A DNA stretch of 64,000 nt. Origin: Corynebacterium sp. ES2730-CONJ. GTDB lineage: Bacteria; Actinomycetota; Actinomycetes; Mycobacteriales; Mycobacteriaceae. Under the pieces are notes generated by a model. It was not told the DNA's origin, did not search any database, and saw only the letters and a list, made by a program, of their open reading frames with translations. Positions 1 through 8,523 of the stretch are shown here, piece after piece. The translations under genes were made by a program, and so were the position numbers. The stretch lies in assembly GCF_024834055.1 (NCBI RefSeq), contig NZ_JANUXZ010000005.1, positions 146,883-210,882 of the forward strand, in the 5' to 3' direction. Within the stretch, counting starts at the first letter, position 1. Every line of letters begins with the position of its first letter.

Positions 1-323
1 CGCCACCGAGGGGTGCGACGTGCGTGTGCTGCATCGCTCATAAGGAAGTAGACCACTAGTCCAGTTACCAACACAACCAGCATGGACCCGAGGGAGGAGA
101 GAGCTCGGGTCACATTGGAGGGGCCAAACGCGGGCAGATTTGTGGTGTGAATAATAAGCCACGAAGCGAGGGTGAAAAGCCCACCGCCGAGACCCGCTAG
201 GATTATTGCGAGCACAGTGACGGGGGTGGCCAAAACATCAGGGGCATAAGCCGACGGGTGCTGGAGGTGCTGTGTTTGGCAGCGCGAACCCGAAAGACTT
301 GGTGATTGGTCCTGAACAGTCAT
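1..323 (-). CDS. aftA: Arabinofuranosyltransferase AftA, N-terminal part (cut by window edge)
   Basis: An open frame runs from an ATG at 323 to the window edge, giving about 107 residues. A polar start of about 30 residues is followed by a hydrophobic helix (about residues 33-55), then LPAFGPSNVTRAL and a second hydrophobic helix. A Pro-Ala-Phe stretch of this kind after the first helix is what I recall of AftA, the membrane enzyme that puts the first arabinofuranose on galactan using decaprenyl-phosphoarabinose. Its place directly downstream of dprE2 on the same strand fits: DprE1/DprE2 make that donor. Most of the protein and its catalytic loop lie outside the window, so the name rests on the N-terminus and gene order. 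Confidence 0.75.
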   Translation of the reverse strand, partial: MTVQDQSPSLSGSRCQTQHLQHPSAYAPDVLATPVTVLAIILAGLGGGLFTLASWLIIHTTNLPAFGPSNVTRALSSLGSMLVVLVTGLVVYFLMSDAAHARRTPRW

Positions 324-392
324 TATTTTAGTTTCCCATACATAGAGCCAATTATGCGCATACGCCACTGTAACCACAGGGGTCTATGTGAC

Positions 393-429
393 AAAAAGCA
401 GGTCTTGATCATCATGATCAAGACCTGCT
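393..429 (-). terminator. Rho-independent terminator after dprE2
   Basis: A perfect 15-bp inverted repeat (397-411 and 415-429) with a 3-nt loop is followed on the minus strand by a run of five T. It lies between the dprE2 stop and the aftA start, so part of the dprE transcripts probably stop here and aftA may have its own promoter. Confidence 0.85.
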
Positions 430-473
430 CGGTGCCTAAAAGAGCCTGTAAAAAACCTCTAAAAACAGAAGAA

Positions 474-1235
474 TTAGAAGGGGAGTTTACGGAAGATTGC
501 CTGCGGAATCACCTTGAATACGAGCGAAACGTACTGGAAGAGAGGATGGACGAAGATCGCATCTTTCTTGGCCACCACAGCGTTGAAGGTTGCCTTTGCG
601 ACATCTTCGCGATTTACGGTCAGCGGTGCTTCACCAGCCTCTGCGCTCATCTTGGTACGAACCTGGCCAGGGCGAACGACGAGTACGCGCACACCAAATT
701 CGCGCAGCGCAACGCCTAAATTGACGTAGAATCCGTCAAAGCCAGCCTTGGCAGCGCCGTAGACAAAATTAGAGCGTCGGACACGCTGCCCAGCTACGGA
801 ACTGAGAGCGATGAGGTTTCCGTGACCCTGTTTCTTCAGGTATTCACCCAGGAGTACGCCCACAGAGACGGCTGCGGTGAAGTTGGTCTGAGCGGAATCG
901 ACAGCCAACTTCTGGTCTTGCCAGAGGGCTTCTTGATCCCCGAGAGTACCAAAGGCCACAATGGCAACGTCGATATCGCCGCCAGCAAAAGCCTGGTCGA
1001 TAACGGCTGGATGGGAGTCGAAGTCGGTGGCGTCAAAATTAATGACCTCCACCTCCTGGGCACCCCAGGCTTTGACGTCATTGACGGCGATGTCGAGGCG
1101 TGGGGATTTATCGCGGGCAGCCAGAATGACCTTGGCTGGACCCTTATCTAAGAATTCTTTGACAATGGCGAGTCCGATTTCGGAGGTGCCCCCGAGGAGC
1201 AAAATAGATTGGGCTTGGCCCACAGCATTAAGCAT
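474..1235 (-). CDS. dprE2: Decaprenylphosphoryl-2-keto-ribose reductase DprE2
   Basis: A 253-residue short-chain dehydrogenase. The N-terminal Rossmann motif GGTSEIG (about residues 15-21) binds the nicotinamide cofactor, and the catalytic Ser (LSSVAG) and YGAAK (Tyr-x-x-x-Lys) are present. With DprE1 it epimerises decaprenylphosphoryl-ribose to decaprenylphosphoryl-arabinose, the donor for cell-wall arabinan. The ATG at 1235 has a good ribosome site (AAAGGAAGG). It follows dprE1 by 45 bp on the same strand, the standard arrangement in mycolic-acid bacteria, and a strong terminator lies after it. Confidence 0.93.
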   Translation of the reverse strand: MLNAVGQAQSILLLGGTSEIGLAIVKEFLDKGPAKVILAARDKSPRLDIAVNDVKAWGAQEVEVINFDATDFDSHPAVIDQAFAGGDIDVAIVAFGTLGDQEALWQDQKLAVDSAQTNFTAAVSVGVLLGEYLKKQGHGNLIALSSVAGQRVRRSNFVYGAAKAGFDGFYVNLGVALREFGVRVLVVRPGQVRTKMSAEAGEAPLTVNREDVAKATFNAVVAKKDAIFVHPLFQYVSLVFKVIPQAIFRKLPF

Positions 1236-1280
1236 TGATTGATGCCTTCCTTTAAGAAAATGTGAGGAGAGGGAAATGAA

Positions 1281-2708
1281 TTAGTGAAGCTCGAGGCGAC
1301 GCGACATATCTGAGGCGAAAACACCGTGCGGGTCGATCGCATTGCGGGTTGTGAGCCAGTTTTCCATCTCTGGGTACATCTTGTGGAAATTCTCTGCCGA
1401 GGTCCGTGATTCCTTAGCCAAGTAGAGACGGCCACCGAATTCCATAACTCGGCGATCCAATTCATCAAGGAAGGTTCCGAGGCCGCGCTTGATGGGGAAG
1501 TCAACGCAGACATTCCAGCCCGGCATTGGGTAGCTGAGCGGGGCGCGGTTACCCGGTCCGAAGAGCTTAAATACATTCAGAGCCGAGTAGTGGCCAGAGC
1601 GCTGTATATCCCGGATGATCTCCTTGAAAGGCTCCACGGCATCCATGGGGACCACGAACTGGTACTGCAAGAAGCCACGCGAACCATAACCGCGGTTCCA
1701 CTCTCCGATCAGGTCCAAGGGCTGATAGAACTGAGTGAGGTTTTGCACCTGATTGCGGTAAGTGCCGGACTTGAGCCACCACAATTCACCAATGGCCATC
1801 ATGGATAGCTTGTTCATGGTGAATGAGGGGAAGATATCAGGAACGGTCACTAATTGGGGCGCATTGAATTTCAGCGGATCCTTAGCCAGCTTAGGATTCA
1901 ATTCCTCGAGCTGAGCCAAGGTAGCCAGCGAGCCTCGCGAAATAGCGGAGCGGCCGAGTTTGGGTTCTGGGGAAATAGCATCGAACCATGCGGAGGAGTA
2001 GGTATAGTTCTTCTCCGAACCATCGGAGTGGAATTCGATGGTCTCGTCCAAGTTGGCAGTGAGATCGCCATCTGCGATGAAATAGGCGGTCTCGGTTCTG
2101 GTCATCTTGATGCGGGCGCGCACAATAATGCCGGTCAAACCCATGCCACCGACGGTGGCCCAGAAGAGGGAGCCATCGGGATCGTCCGCAGAGCCTTCTG
2201 GCTCAATATGGAGGATCCGGCCATCGGCAACAAGCAGTTCCATCGATAATACGTGATCGCCGAAAGAGCCGGCGGAGTGGTGGTTCTTGCCGTGAATATC
2301 GGGGCCGATGGCACCACCGATCGTGACCTGGCGGGTACCAGGTAGAACCGGAACCCAGAGCCCATATGGCAGAGCGGCTTTCATGAGTTGGTCTAGAGTG
2401 ACACCACCATCTACATCAACAACTGCGGTTTCTGGATCGATGGAATGGATCTTATTGAGATCCTGCATATCGATGACCAAGCCGCCAGCGTTTTGAGTAG
2501 GGTCGCCGTAGGAACGCCCCATGCCACGGGCAATAACACCGCGCTTGAGATAGTCCGGCTTCGCGGCATTATCCTCGGCCACCAGGCGGACGGCTCGCAC
2601 CATTTCCTCGAGATCGGGGGTGCGCAGCACCTGGGCGGTGGTGGGGGCGGTGCGTCCCCAACCGGTGAGTTCCTGAGCTTTGGTAGCAAGCAGAGAATGA
2701 TCAGTCAT
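1281..2708 (-). CDS. dprE1: Decaprenylphosphoryl-ribose 2-oxidase DprE1
   Basis: A 475-residue FAD-dependent oxidase of the vanillyl-alcohol oxidase fold. FAD-domain motifs are visible: RGMGRSYGD (about 61-69), [23 protein letters not shown] (about 122-144, split here only for naming) and a C-terminal substrate domain with NVFKLFG and [10 protein letters not shown]. The Cys at residue 401 corresponds by motif to Cys387 of the M. tuberculosis enzyme, the residue attacked by benzothiazinones. It catalyses the first, oxidising half of decaprenylphosphoryl-ribose epimerisation and is followed by dprE2. Confidence 0.95.
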   Translation of the reverse strand: MTDHSLLATKAQELTGWGRTAPTTAQVLRTPDLEEMVRAVRLVAEDNAAKPDYLKRGVIARGMGRSYGDPTQNAGGLVIDMQDLNKIHSIDPETAVVDVDGGVTLDQLMKAALPYGLWVPVLPGTRQVTIGGAIGPDIHGKNHHSAGSFGDHVLSMELLVADGRILHIEPEGSADDPDGSLFWATVGGMGLTGIIVRARIKMTRTETAYFIADGDLTANLDETIEFHSDGSEKNYTYSSAWFDAISPEPKLGRSAISRGSLATLAQLEELNPKLAKDPLKFNAPQLVTVPDIFPSFTMNKLSMMAIGELWWLKSGTYRNQVQNLTQFYQPLDLIGEWNRGYGSRGFLQYQFVVPMDAVEPFKEIIRDIQRSGHYSALNVFKLFGPGNRAPLSYPMPGWNVCVDFPIKRGLGTFLDELDRRVMEFGGRLYLAKESRTSAENFHKMYPEMENWLTTRNAIDPHGVFASDMSRRLELH

Positions 2709-2853
2709 GAAGGGTCTAGCCCACTTTCTTAGGTAAAAAGGACTGTTTTCTTGATACAGATAACGATTCCACCCTACCCATGTGCCGTGGCACTATCCCA
2801 ATACCTTCGGTGTGAGATTGTACCGAGCACGGGATCGGGTGAGAGAAAGACGA

Positions 2854-2877
2854 CGGGAGTATAACGCGATACTCCCG
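2854..2877 (-). terminator. Hairpin after the 78-residue gene
   Basis: A 9-bp perfect inverted repeat (2854-2862 and 2869-2877) with a 6-nt loop begins one base beyond the stop codon of the minus-strand gene ending at 2879. The following T-tract is weak (GTCGTCTTTCTC), so it may be a partial terminator or an mRNA-end stabiliser. Nothing else is recognised between it and dprE1. Confidence 0.55.
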
Positions 2878-2878
2878 C

Positions 2879-3115
2879 TTAAAGATCGAGAAGGCGCCGA
2901 ATCTCTTCAGGCAACTCCTCCTGGGAGGTGATTGTCGGTCCTTCGTAGGATTCCAAGATGGAATAGATCCGCCCGCGCGAATCTGAATCGAGGAGGGGAA
3001 GCTCTTCAGCAACCAGCCGCGTCATATGATCGCTCATGGGCAGATTCGTGCGCTCTGCCGCGACATGGGTCTGCGGTTGCTGCTTCTTTTTAAAAAGACC
3101 AAACATATCATCCAT
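2879..3115 (-). CDS. Hypothetical 78-residue soluble protein
   Basis: Starts MDDMFGLFKKK; rich in charged residues, with a Glu/Asp-rich second half, no signal peptide or membrane segment. A ribosome site (GAGGAAG) lies 6-7 nt before the ATG, and a hairpin follows the stop, which together support a real small gene. It is on the strand of dprE1-dprE2, 170 bp upstream. I do not recognise the family and assign no function. Confidence 0.6.
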   Translation of the reverse strand: MDDMFGLFKKKQQPQTHVAAERTNLPMSDHMTRLVAEELPLLDSDSRGRIYSILESYEGPTITSQEELPEEIRRLLDL

Positions 3116-3241
3116 GGTACTTCCTCAAGTAGCACCAAGAGGGGAGCAAAACTGAGAATATACTGGCAATATTTCCAATATTTATCAGTGCCGCAGAGAC
3201 CACACCACCCTGAATAAGAATCTGTGTCTAGGCTGGAGTCT

Positions 3242-4135
3242 ATGCCCACCTCACCCCCTGCCACCCACGTGACCTCATTGACTGCGGTGCGGGCTGCAAA
3301 AATGAATAAGGCGGCAAGCGAATGGGGTACCCGAACGAGCATTGTGAGGATTCAAGCGGTATCAGCCACTGAGGAAATCGTACGCTTTATTGGGGTCAAT
3401 CAGGCTCTCAGTATTGCCGAACTTAATGCGCTTTTACCTACCGTCTTCGGTATCGACGGCCATAAATCTGACTGCTGTACCACGGCTGCGAAACTCTACC
3501 CCGCCCTGGATCCTGCGCGTTTAGTGGGGGAGTATCTAGCCGAGCCAGGCGAGCATCTGCATCAAGAATGGGGACTGTGGTCCTTCGATACCGAAGTCCT
3601 CGATATTATCCCCCGCGATATAGCCACCCCCGATATTATCTGTATCGCAGGGGTTGGAAATTTCGGCCCAGGGGAGTGCGATCCGCAGGCGATTAATGCC
3701 ACACTCACCGGCTCGAAGGTCATTCACGAGGTTTTAGCCCTAGCCCACGAAGAAGTGGTCGATATCATCCGCACCTCAGGTATTTATGATTTTGTGCCTC
3801 TACTAAAAGCCATAGATTTTTCGCGAACCCCAACAATAGATGCGACCATTAGCCAGGTACTCTCGCAATTACCGATCGAAAAAGAACCTCATAGTAGGCA
3901 GGCCTTCTGGATTTGCGTATTGGCCTTTAGTTGTATGAGCAGCAAAGAGCGCACCGATTATATAATTTCTTCCCTGATTGACGGACTTGATCTGGAAGGA
4001 GAAATCGATCCAGCGAGCGCTCGGCTGATGTGCCAACAATCCTTGGCGGCGCTTGCTTCCTTGGGAGCGGGGGGTCGAGAGACCATGAATCTTGCAGAGC
4101 GGATGGATATTTATCGCGAATTGCTTAGGCGCTAA
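3242..4135 (+). CDS. Hypothetical protein (about 297 aa)
   Basis: A long open frame with consistent coding character between the divergent 78-residue gene and gtrA. The ATG at 3242 is preceded by GGAG at short distance; a GTG at 3224 and an ATG at 3302 are alternatives. Residues about 35-80 (VRFIGVNQALSIAELNALL and following) have the alternating pattern of the pRiA4b ORF-3/IS1096 TnpR-like domain, but this is a weak impression. No membrane segment or signal peptide. The C-terminal half looks helical. Function unknown. Confidence 0.65.
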   Translation: MPTSPPATHVTSLTAVRAAKMNKAASEWGTRTSIVRIQAVSATEEIVRFIGVNQALSIAELNALLPTVFGIDGHKSDCCTTAAKLYPALDPARLVGEYLAEPGEHLHQEWGLWSFDTEVLDIIPRDIATPDIICIAGVGNFGPGECDPQAINATLTGSKVIHEVLALAHEEVVDIIRTSGIYDFVPLLKAIDFSRTPTIDATISQVLSQLPIEKEPHSRQAFWICVLAFSCMSSKERTDYIISSLIDGLDLEGEIDPASARLMCQQSLAALASLGAGGRETMNLAERMDIYRELLRR

Positions 4136-4168
4136 CGACCCCTGATTTTAGCCGACTGCGCGGTGCGG

Positions 4169-4174
4169 TATGCT
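4169..4174 (+). promoter_or_regulatory. -10 box (TATGCT) of a leaderless gtrA-like gene
   Basis: TATGCT ends 8 nt before the ATG at 4183, and no Shine-Dalgarno sequence is visible, so transcription probably starts at or next to the start codon. Confidence 0.5.
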
Positions 4175-4182
4175 CTATGCTC

Positions 4183-4608
4183 ATGAGTGCCCAACCACCA
4201 TCTTCCTCTTTAAAAACCCAGTTGAGTCGCTTTATTGCGGTGGGTATTGTGGCGGCCATTGTAGATTATGGCAGCACCTTAATCCTGAATTACCTCTTCG
4301 GCTTCCCGCGCTCAGGTGCTAAGGCCCTCGGGTGGTGTGCTGGCACTGTGACTGCGTATGTGATGAATTCTAAATGGACATTTAATGCCACGACGTCGAA
4401 GAAGTCAGGGCTTGCTGTTGCTGCTCTCTATCTGTCCACCTTCGCGGTACAGAATTTTGTTTACTATATCCTCAACGCTCCGCTGAGCTCCTTAGGCCTC
4501 GAGCAAGCAGCGGTAGATACCGTCTCCTTCGTCATAGCCCAAGGCCTGGCCACTATTACCAATTTCGTGGTGCAGCGTATGGTGATCTTTAAAGAACCTC
4601 GGGGCTAG
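4183..4608 (+). CDS. GtrA-family small membrane protein
   Basis: 141 residues with four hydrophobic helices (about 15-35, 42-62, 78-98, 112-132) and the GtrA pattern: FIAVGIVAAIVDY at the start, a MNSKWTF signature after helix 2, and NFVVQRMVIF at the end. GtrA proteins help move or use lipid-linked sugars; in mycobacteria the homologue beside dprE1 (Rv3789) has been linked to decaprenylphosphoryl-arabinose and AftA. An ATG six bases earlier (4177) is possible, but the -10 box spacing favours 4183. The last 20 bp overlap the end of glfT1 on the opposite strand. Confidence 0.85.
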   Translation: MSAQPPSSSLKTQLSRFIAVGIVAAIVDYGSTLILNYLFGFPRSGAKALGWCAGTVTAYVMNSKWTFNATTSKKSGLAVAALYLSTFAVQNFVYYILNAPLSSLGLEQAAVDTVSFVIAQGLATITNFVVQRMVIFKEPRG

Positions 4609-5521
4609 GTCGGATAAATCGTTCCTTGCGCCCTAGACGGTGAAGTTTCAGCCACTTTTTAAAGCCCGTAAGATCGCGGCGTTGCACAAGGAAAAACCAG
4701 CCGAAGCGAGCATATTCCTGCGGCAAAAGCCGCCGCATCCCAGGCTGATTCATTAGATAGCCACGATTGCGGTAGGTGAAAAAGCGTTTATGTTCATTAT
4801 CGGGATACTGCGTGTGCATCCGTCCGCCCAAAATGGGCTTAAATTCTGCCGCCCCGTCGGGGTGTAGATAGGCGGTTGTTAGGCAGGTACCAAAGCGTAG
4901 CCCAGAGCGCGCTAATCGACGGTGGTATTCTACCTCGTCGCCCCGAATGAACAGCCGCAAATCTGGAACCCCGATAATCTCCATGGCCTCGGCGGAAATA
5001 AGAGCGCCATTAAAGAGAGAGGCAATCCCGGCAAGCATATCTGCCTCCGGATGATCGGGATCGACCAATTCGTGCCGATGACGGCGCCAACTGAGCCCGC
5101 GCCTTAAAGGAAAAGCCAGCTGATCGGGATGATCTTTGGTGCATACCACGGGGGAGACCTCAGCGAGTTGATGCCGCTCGGCACAGTGAAGCAAGGTGGT
5201 GAGCACGTGTTCATCGGCGGGATGCCCGTCATCGTCGGCGCACCAAATAGCATCTGCGCCTAGCGATAAGGCGTATAAGAAGCCGTAGGCGAAGCCTCCG
5301 GCCCCTCCTAAGTTGCGTTGAGAGGGAAGGTAGATTCCGCGTTCGCCAGCGATATCCATAAGCAGATCGGCTACCTCATCTTCGGCACCATTGTCTACCA
5401 CGATAATCCAGTTCACTGGGGTGGTTTGATTCGCCACAATCTCTAAGGATTGGCGTAATAAATCAGCACGGTGGTGGGTGACAATAACGGCGGCAATTTT
5501 ATCCTGCAAGCTCAATACCAT
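4589..5521 (-). CDS. glfT1: Galactofuranosyltransferase GlfT1
   Basis: 310 residues, family 2 glycosyltransferase. The N-terminal GT-A fold shows VIVTHHRADLL and the acceptor/donor motif VVDNGA, and the metal-binding ADDDG lies at about residues 95-99. C-terminal sequence (GGRMHTQYPDNEHKR, RNRGYL) matches the GlfT1 type, which adds the first two galactofuranose units to the decaprenyl-diphosphate linker. Gene order with Wzt/Wzm, GtrA and dprE1 is that of the mycobacterial Rv3781-Rv3792 region. The 3' end overlaps gtrA convergently. Confidence 0.88.
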   Translation of the reverse strand: MVLSLQDKIAAVIVTHHRADLLRQSLEIVANQTTPVNWIIVVDNGAEDEVADLLMDIAGERGIYLPSQRNLGGAGGFAYGFLYALSLGADAIWCADDDGHPADEHVLTTLLHCAERHQLAEVSPVVCTKDHPDQLAFPLRRGLSWRRHRHELVDPDHPEADMLAGIASLFNGALISAEAMEIIGVPDLRLFIRGDEVEYHRRLARSGLRFGTCLTTAYLHPDGAAEFKPILGGRMHTQYPDNEHKRFFTYRNRGYLMNQPGMRRLLPQEYARFGWFFLVQRRDLTGFKKWLKLHRLGRKERFIRPSPEVL

Positions 5522-5669
5522 AAGGGATATTGTTGCATATCCATCCCTTATGTCTATTGATTGACGGTTCGTTTATAGCAATGACTGCACCCTTGAGTGG
5601 GGAGCATGGCTCGGTTGATAGACTAAGCAGACACAGCCCAAAAGAACGATCGGCAGAAAGCGAGACCAC

Positions 5670-5909
5670 ATGCGCGTACTCACAGGAGCAACCCTGATCA
5701 GCTGGATTTTAGTGGCCGTCGGGATGTATATCCGTTATAACTTTATGGAACCCGTCGGGGCCGGTGGAATGAGCCCTGCCATGACCGTGCTATTTTTTAG
5801 CATCCTAGGAATTAGTCTGGTATCCCTGGTTCTCACCGCCACTCTCATTGTCAGCCTATGGACTCTTTGGCGTCACCCCGAACGCTTTAAAGAAGAAAAT
5901 AATTACTAA
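5670..5909 (+). CDS. Small membrane protein, 79 aa
   Basis: Two hydrophobic helices (about residues 6-22 and 36-68, the second long) with a basic C-terminal tail ending in KEENNY. No family recognised. It starts 148 bp from the divergent glfT1 and its stop overlaps the stop of the cyclase-family gene on the other strand by 4 bp. The hydrophobic layout and the tight convergent end suggest a real gene, but no function is inferred. Confidence 0.6.
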   Translation: MRVLTGATLISWILVAVGMYIRYNFMEPVGAGGMSPAMTVLFFSILGISLVSLVLTATLIVSLWTLWRHPERFKEENNY

Positions 5910-6643
5910 GAGATCAGCGCGATAGCTCGCGCTGGAAAACCGGTACCACCCAGAGGCTTAGGCCACGAGGCCCATAAAAGTCCACCGCGCGCCGGGAGCT
6001 TATCAAGGTTGGTGAGCAATTCTATCTGCCACCGATCATGCGCCAAGATCGCATACTGGGCCGGCATCTCACCGCGGTCGACGAGGAATCCTGGATCAGT
6101 GTCAAAGGTTTCATGTCCGATGGCTCTAATACCGCGATGTTGGACTAGGAAATTAATGGCATCGACAGTCCACCCTGGACTATGGCGATGACCGTGGTTA
6201 TCGAGACCTAGTAGTGCGTGCTGATCCGGCCAGCGCTTCGACCAGTCAGAGCGGAAAGCCACAAAACTATTCTCGGGAATCGGCCCATAGGTGGCCTCCC
6301 AGGAGACGAGCGTCTTTTTATCGAGCTGAAAATCCGGGTTCGTTTGTACGTCACGGTGATAATCTAGGACCACCAGCGGGCTGATCATATCATCGGTATC
6401 AATACGATCAACCGTGCGTCCAGATTGCAGAAAGTGTGCTGGAGCATCAATATGGGTTCCCCATTGTCCGACGAGACGGTACTGGGTAACTGCGTAGCCA
6501 TTATCTGCAATATTTGTGATCTCAGTGCGTTCTTCTACAGGATCGCCAGGGAAATGTGGCTGGGTGGGATAAAAGGTGTGGGTGAGATCCACCAAGTGGG
6601 CACAGCGCAGTTGGGCGTAGAGCTCCCACAGATCTTGGTTCAC
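5906..6643 (-). CDS. Cyclase-family protein (kynurenine formamidase-like metal hydrolase)
   Basis: 245 residues starting at a GTG one base after the wzt stop, so probably co-translated with it. It carries the family signature WGTHIDAPAHF (His-x-Gly-Thr-His-x-Asp-x-Pro-x-His, about residues 61-71), which binds the metal in kynurenine formamidase and related cyclase-family enzymes. The N-terminal VDLTHTFYPTQPHFPGD is also typical. The substrate cannot be told from sequence; association with the exporter genes may simply be transcriptional. Confidence 0.8.
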   Translation of the reverse strand: MNQDLWELYAQLRCAHLVDLTHTFYPTQPHFPGDPVEERTEITNIADNGYAVTQYRLVGQWGTHIDAPAHFLQSGRTVDRIDTDDMISPLVVLDYHRDVQTNPDFQLDKKTLVSWEATYGPIPENSFVAFRSDWSKRWPDQHALLGLDNHGHRHSPGWTVDAINFLVQHRGIRAIGHETFDTDPGFLVDRGEMPAQYAILAHDRWQIELLTNLDKLPARGGLLWASWPKPLGGTGFPARAIALIS

Positions 6644-6644
6644 C

Positions 6645-7427
6645 TTAATCGCTTTGGCTCATGATGCGTCGCACATGATCGGCGGCTTCCTTGCCTTCAT
6701 AGGCCTGGACAATCTCCGGGATGGGGCCTGCTTGGCGTAGTTGTCCGTGATCCACCCAGATGGCAGTATCACATAGCTGCGCTAGGAAATCATTGGAGTG
6801 AGAAGCGAAGACGAGGATTCCTGAGCGCTCTACTAGCTCTTGTAAGCGAGTGCGCGCTTTGGCCATAAAGGCGGCATCAACGGCACCGATGCCCTCGTCG
6901 AGAAGCAAAATTTCAGGCTCGATAGAGGTAACGACGCCTAAAGCCAGACGGATACGCATACCTGTGGAGTAGGTGCGTAGTGGCATAGCGAGATAATCGC
7001 CGAGTTCGGAAAACTCCGCAATATCGTCCATCTTCTTACGCATTTGTTTGCGTGTTTGGCCAAGGAAAAGCCCACGGATCACGATATTTTCATAGCCTGA
7101 GATTTCTGGATCCATGCCCACCCCGAGATCAAAAACCGGGGCTACTCGGCCACGTATATGCGCGGAACCGCGGGTAGGTTCGTAGATGCCCGAAAGGAGA
7201 CGGAGCAAAGTAGATTTGCCGGCGCCGTTATGGCCCACCAGACCCACGCGGTCGCCTTCTCTTAGGTGAAGATTGATATCGCGCAGGGCCTCAACCACCA
7301 CCGTATTATTTTTATTGCGCCCAATCGCGCCACCAGCGGCACCGAGGAAGGCCTTCTTCATGGAGCGAGATTTGGCGTCGAAAATAGGGAAATCAACGCA
7401 CGCATTATAAGTATCGATGGAGACCAT
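6645..7427 (-). CDS. Galactan exporter ATP-binding protein (Wzt-type)
   Basis: 260-residue ABC ATPase. Walker A GHNGAGKST at residues 65-73, an ABC signature of the polysaccharide type (YSTGMRIRL), Walker B EILLLDEG and a C-terminal switch His (FASHS). It resembles Rv3781 and the Wzt proteins that export lipid-linked O-antigen, here probably lipid-linked galactan before arabinosylation. It lacks the long C-terminal carbohydrate-binding domain of some Wzt proteins. It lies 57 bp downstream of the permease gene, same strand. Confidence 0.9.
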   Translation of the reverse strand: MVSIDTYNACVDFPIFDAKSRSMKKAFLGAAGGAIGRNKNNTVVVEALRDINLHLREGDRVGLVGHNGAGKSTLLRLLSGIYEPTRGSAHIRGRVAPVFDLGVGMDPEISGYENIVIRGLFLGQTRKQMRKKMDDIAEFSELGDYLAMPLRTYSTGMRIRLALGVVTSIEPEILLLDEGIGAVDAAFMAKARTRLQELVERSGILVFASHSNDFLAQLCDTAIWVDHGQLRQAGPIPEIVQAYEGKEAADHVRRIMSQSD

Positions 7428-7484
7428 GATCGTTGTCCTTATTGTTGTTATCTGGGGCAGCGCGGAGGTTCTAGTTAAGGGAGC

Positions 7485-8417
7485 CTAGACCCAGTAATTC
7501 ACCCTAAAACGCCAGTATTTCATGGCCAGCAGCGCCACGATAAGGCCTGTGGCGGTGCACGCGATGACAACCCACCAATGGTAGGCGGGTAGATCCGCAC
7601 CAATTAAGGGGGCGCGCACCACTTCCATATAGTGATATAGCGGATTAAGCTGCGCTAATTTTGCGCGCTCTGAGATGGTGCCACCTTGATCCTTCAAGGT
7701 CTGAGTCATCCACACAATCGGGGTGATATAGAAGAGTAATTGCACTCCAGACTCCAAAAGGGGCGCTACATCGCGGTAGCGGGTTGCCACTATTCCGAAG
7801 AACATCGACACCCACACCCCATTAATAATGAGGAGCGCCATCGCAGGTAAGGCGAGCAGGAGGTCCCACCCCAAGGGGCGGGGAAATACCAGCATAAGGA
7901 CGAGCCAGATCACCAGATTGTGGGCGAGAAAAAGCGTCTGCTTCCACACAAGTCGGTATACGTGGACGGAGAGAGCAGAAGGGAGCTGCTTGATAAGGCC
8001 CTCATTGGTGATAAAAACCTCGGCTCCATCCTTGATACAGCCCGAAATAAAAGTCCACATAATAAGGCCCACTGTCACGTGCGGGAGAAAAGTCGCTACC
8101 GGGATTTTAAAGAGCACAGAGTAGAGAAAACCGAGGGCAAGGGCCATCACACCGGTAGCAATCGTGATCCATAAGGGGCCTAAAACGGAGCGTCGATAAC
8201 GCTGTTTAATATCCTGCCAGCCTAATTGCAGCCACAGCTCGTGCTGCTTAAAACCGCGCACCAGATCGTGCCACGCTGCACCGAATGTGCGCGAGTGCGA
8301 CGGCTCTGGGTCGATACCGTCCGCTGCAGTTATTCGCTCAATCTTCGCAGCGATCAGGGGATCGGGGGTTGGTTGAGGGTGACTTGGGTTCGTGAAATTC
8401 TTGTCTTCGTGCTCCAC
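7485..8417 (-). CDS. Galactan exporter permease (Wzm-type ABC-2 transporter)
   Basis: About 310 residues: a soluble N-terminus of about 75 residues, then six hydrophobic helices in the ABC-2 pattern, with the interface sequence WQDIKQRYRRSVLGPLW before the first. Pairs with the ATPase gene next to it; homologue of Rv3783. I chose the GTG at 8417; a longer frame back to an ATG at 8546 would overlap the start of the divergent aminotransferase-like gene and has no ribosome site. A TATACT box lies only 2 nt before this GTG, so the exact start remains uncertain. Confidence 0.85.
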   Translation of the reverse strand: MEHEDKNFTNPSHPQPTPDPLIAAKIERITAADGIDPEPSHSRTFGAAWHDLVRGFKQHELWLQLGWQDIKQRYRRSVLGPLWITIATGVMALALGFLYSVLFKIPVATFLPHVTVGLIMWTFISGCIKDGAEVFITNEGLIKQLPSALSVHVYRLVWKQTLFLAHNLVIWLVLMLVFPRPLGWDLLLALPAMALLIINGVWVSMFFGIVATRYRDVAPLLESGVQLLFYITPIVWMTQTLKDQGGTISERAKLAQLNPLYHYMEVVRAPLIGADLPAYHWWVVIACTATGLIVALLAMKYWRFRVNYWV

Positions 8418-8523
8418 GAAGTATAAGCCTAGCTGGGCTGGTGCATAAGTTGAAAGTGACAGGCATACTATAGAGAAGGGTTTTGGCTTCGGTATACCGG
8501 TAGACGGTGGGAGATACGGTACT

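Noticed and set aside
306..719. 137-codon frame on the plus strand
   Set aside because: Covers the dprE2 terminator and the antisense of dprE2; no coding character.
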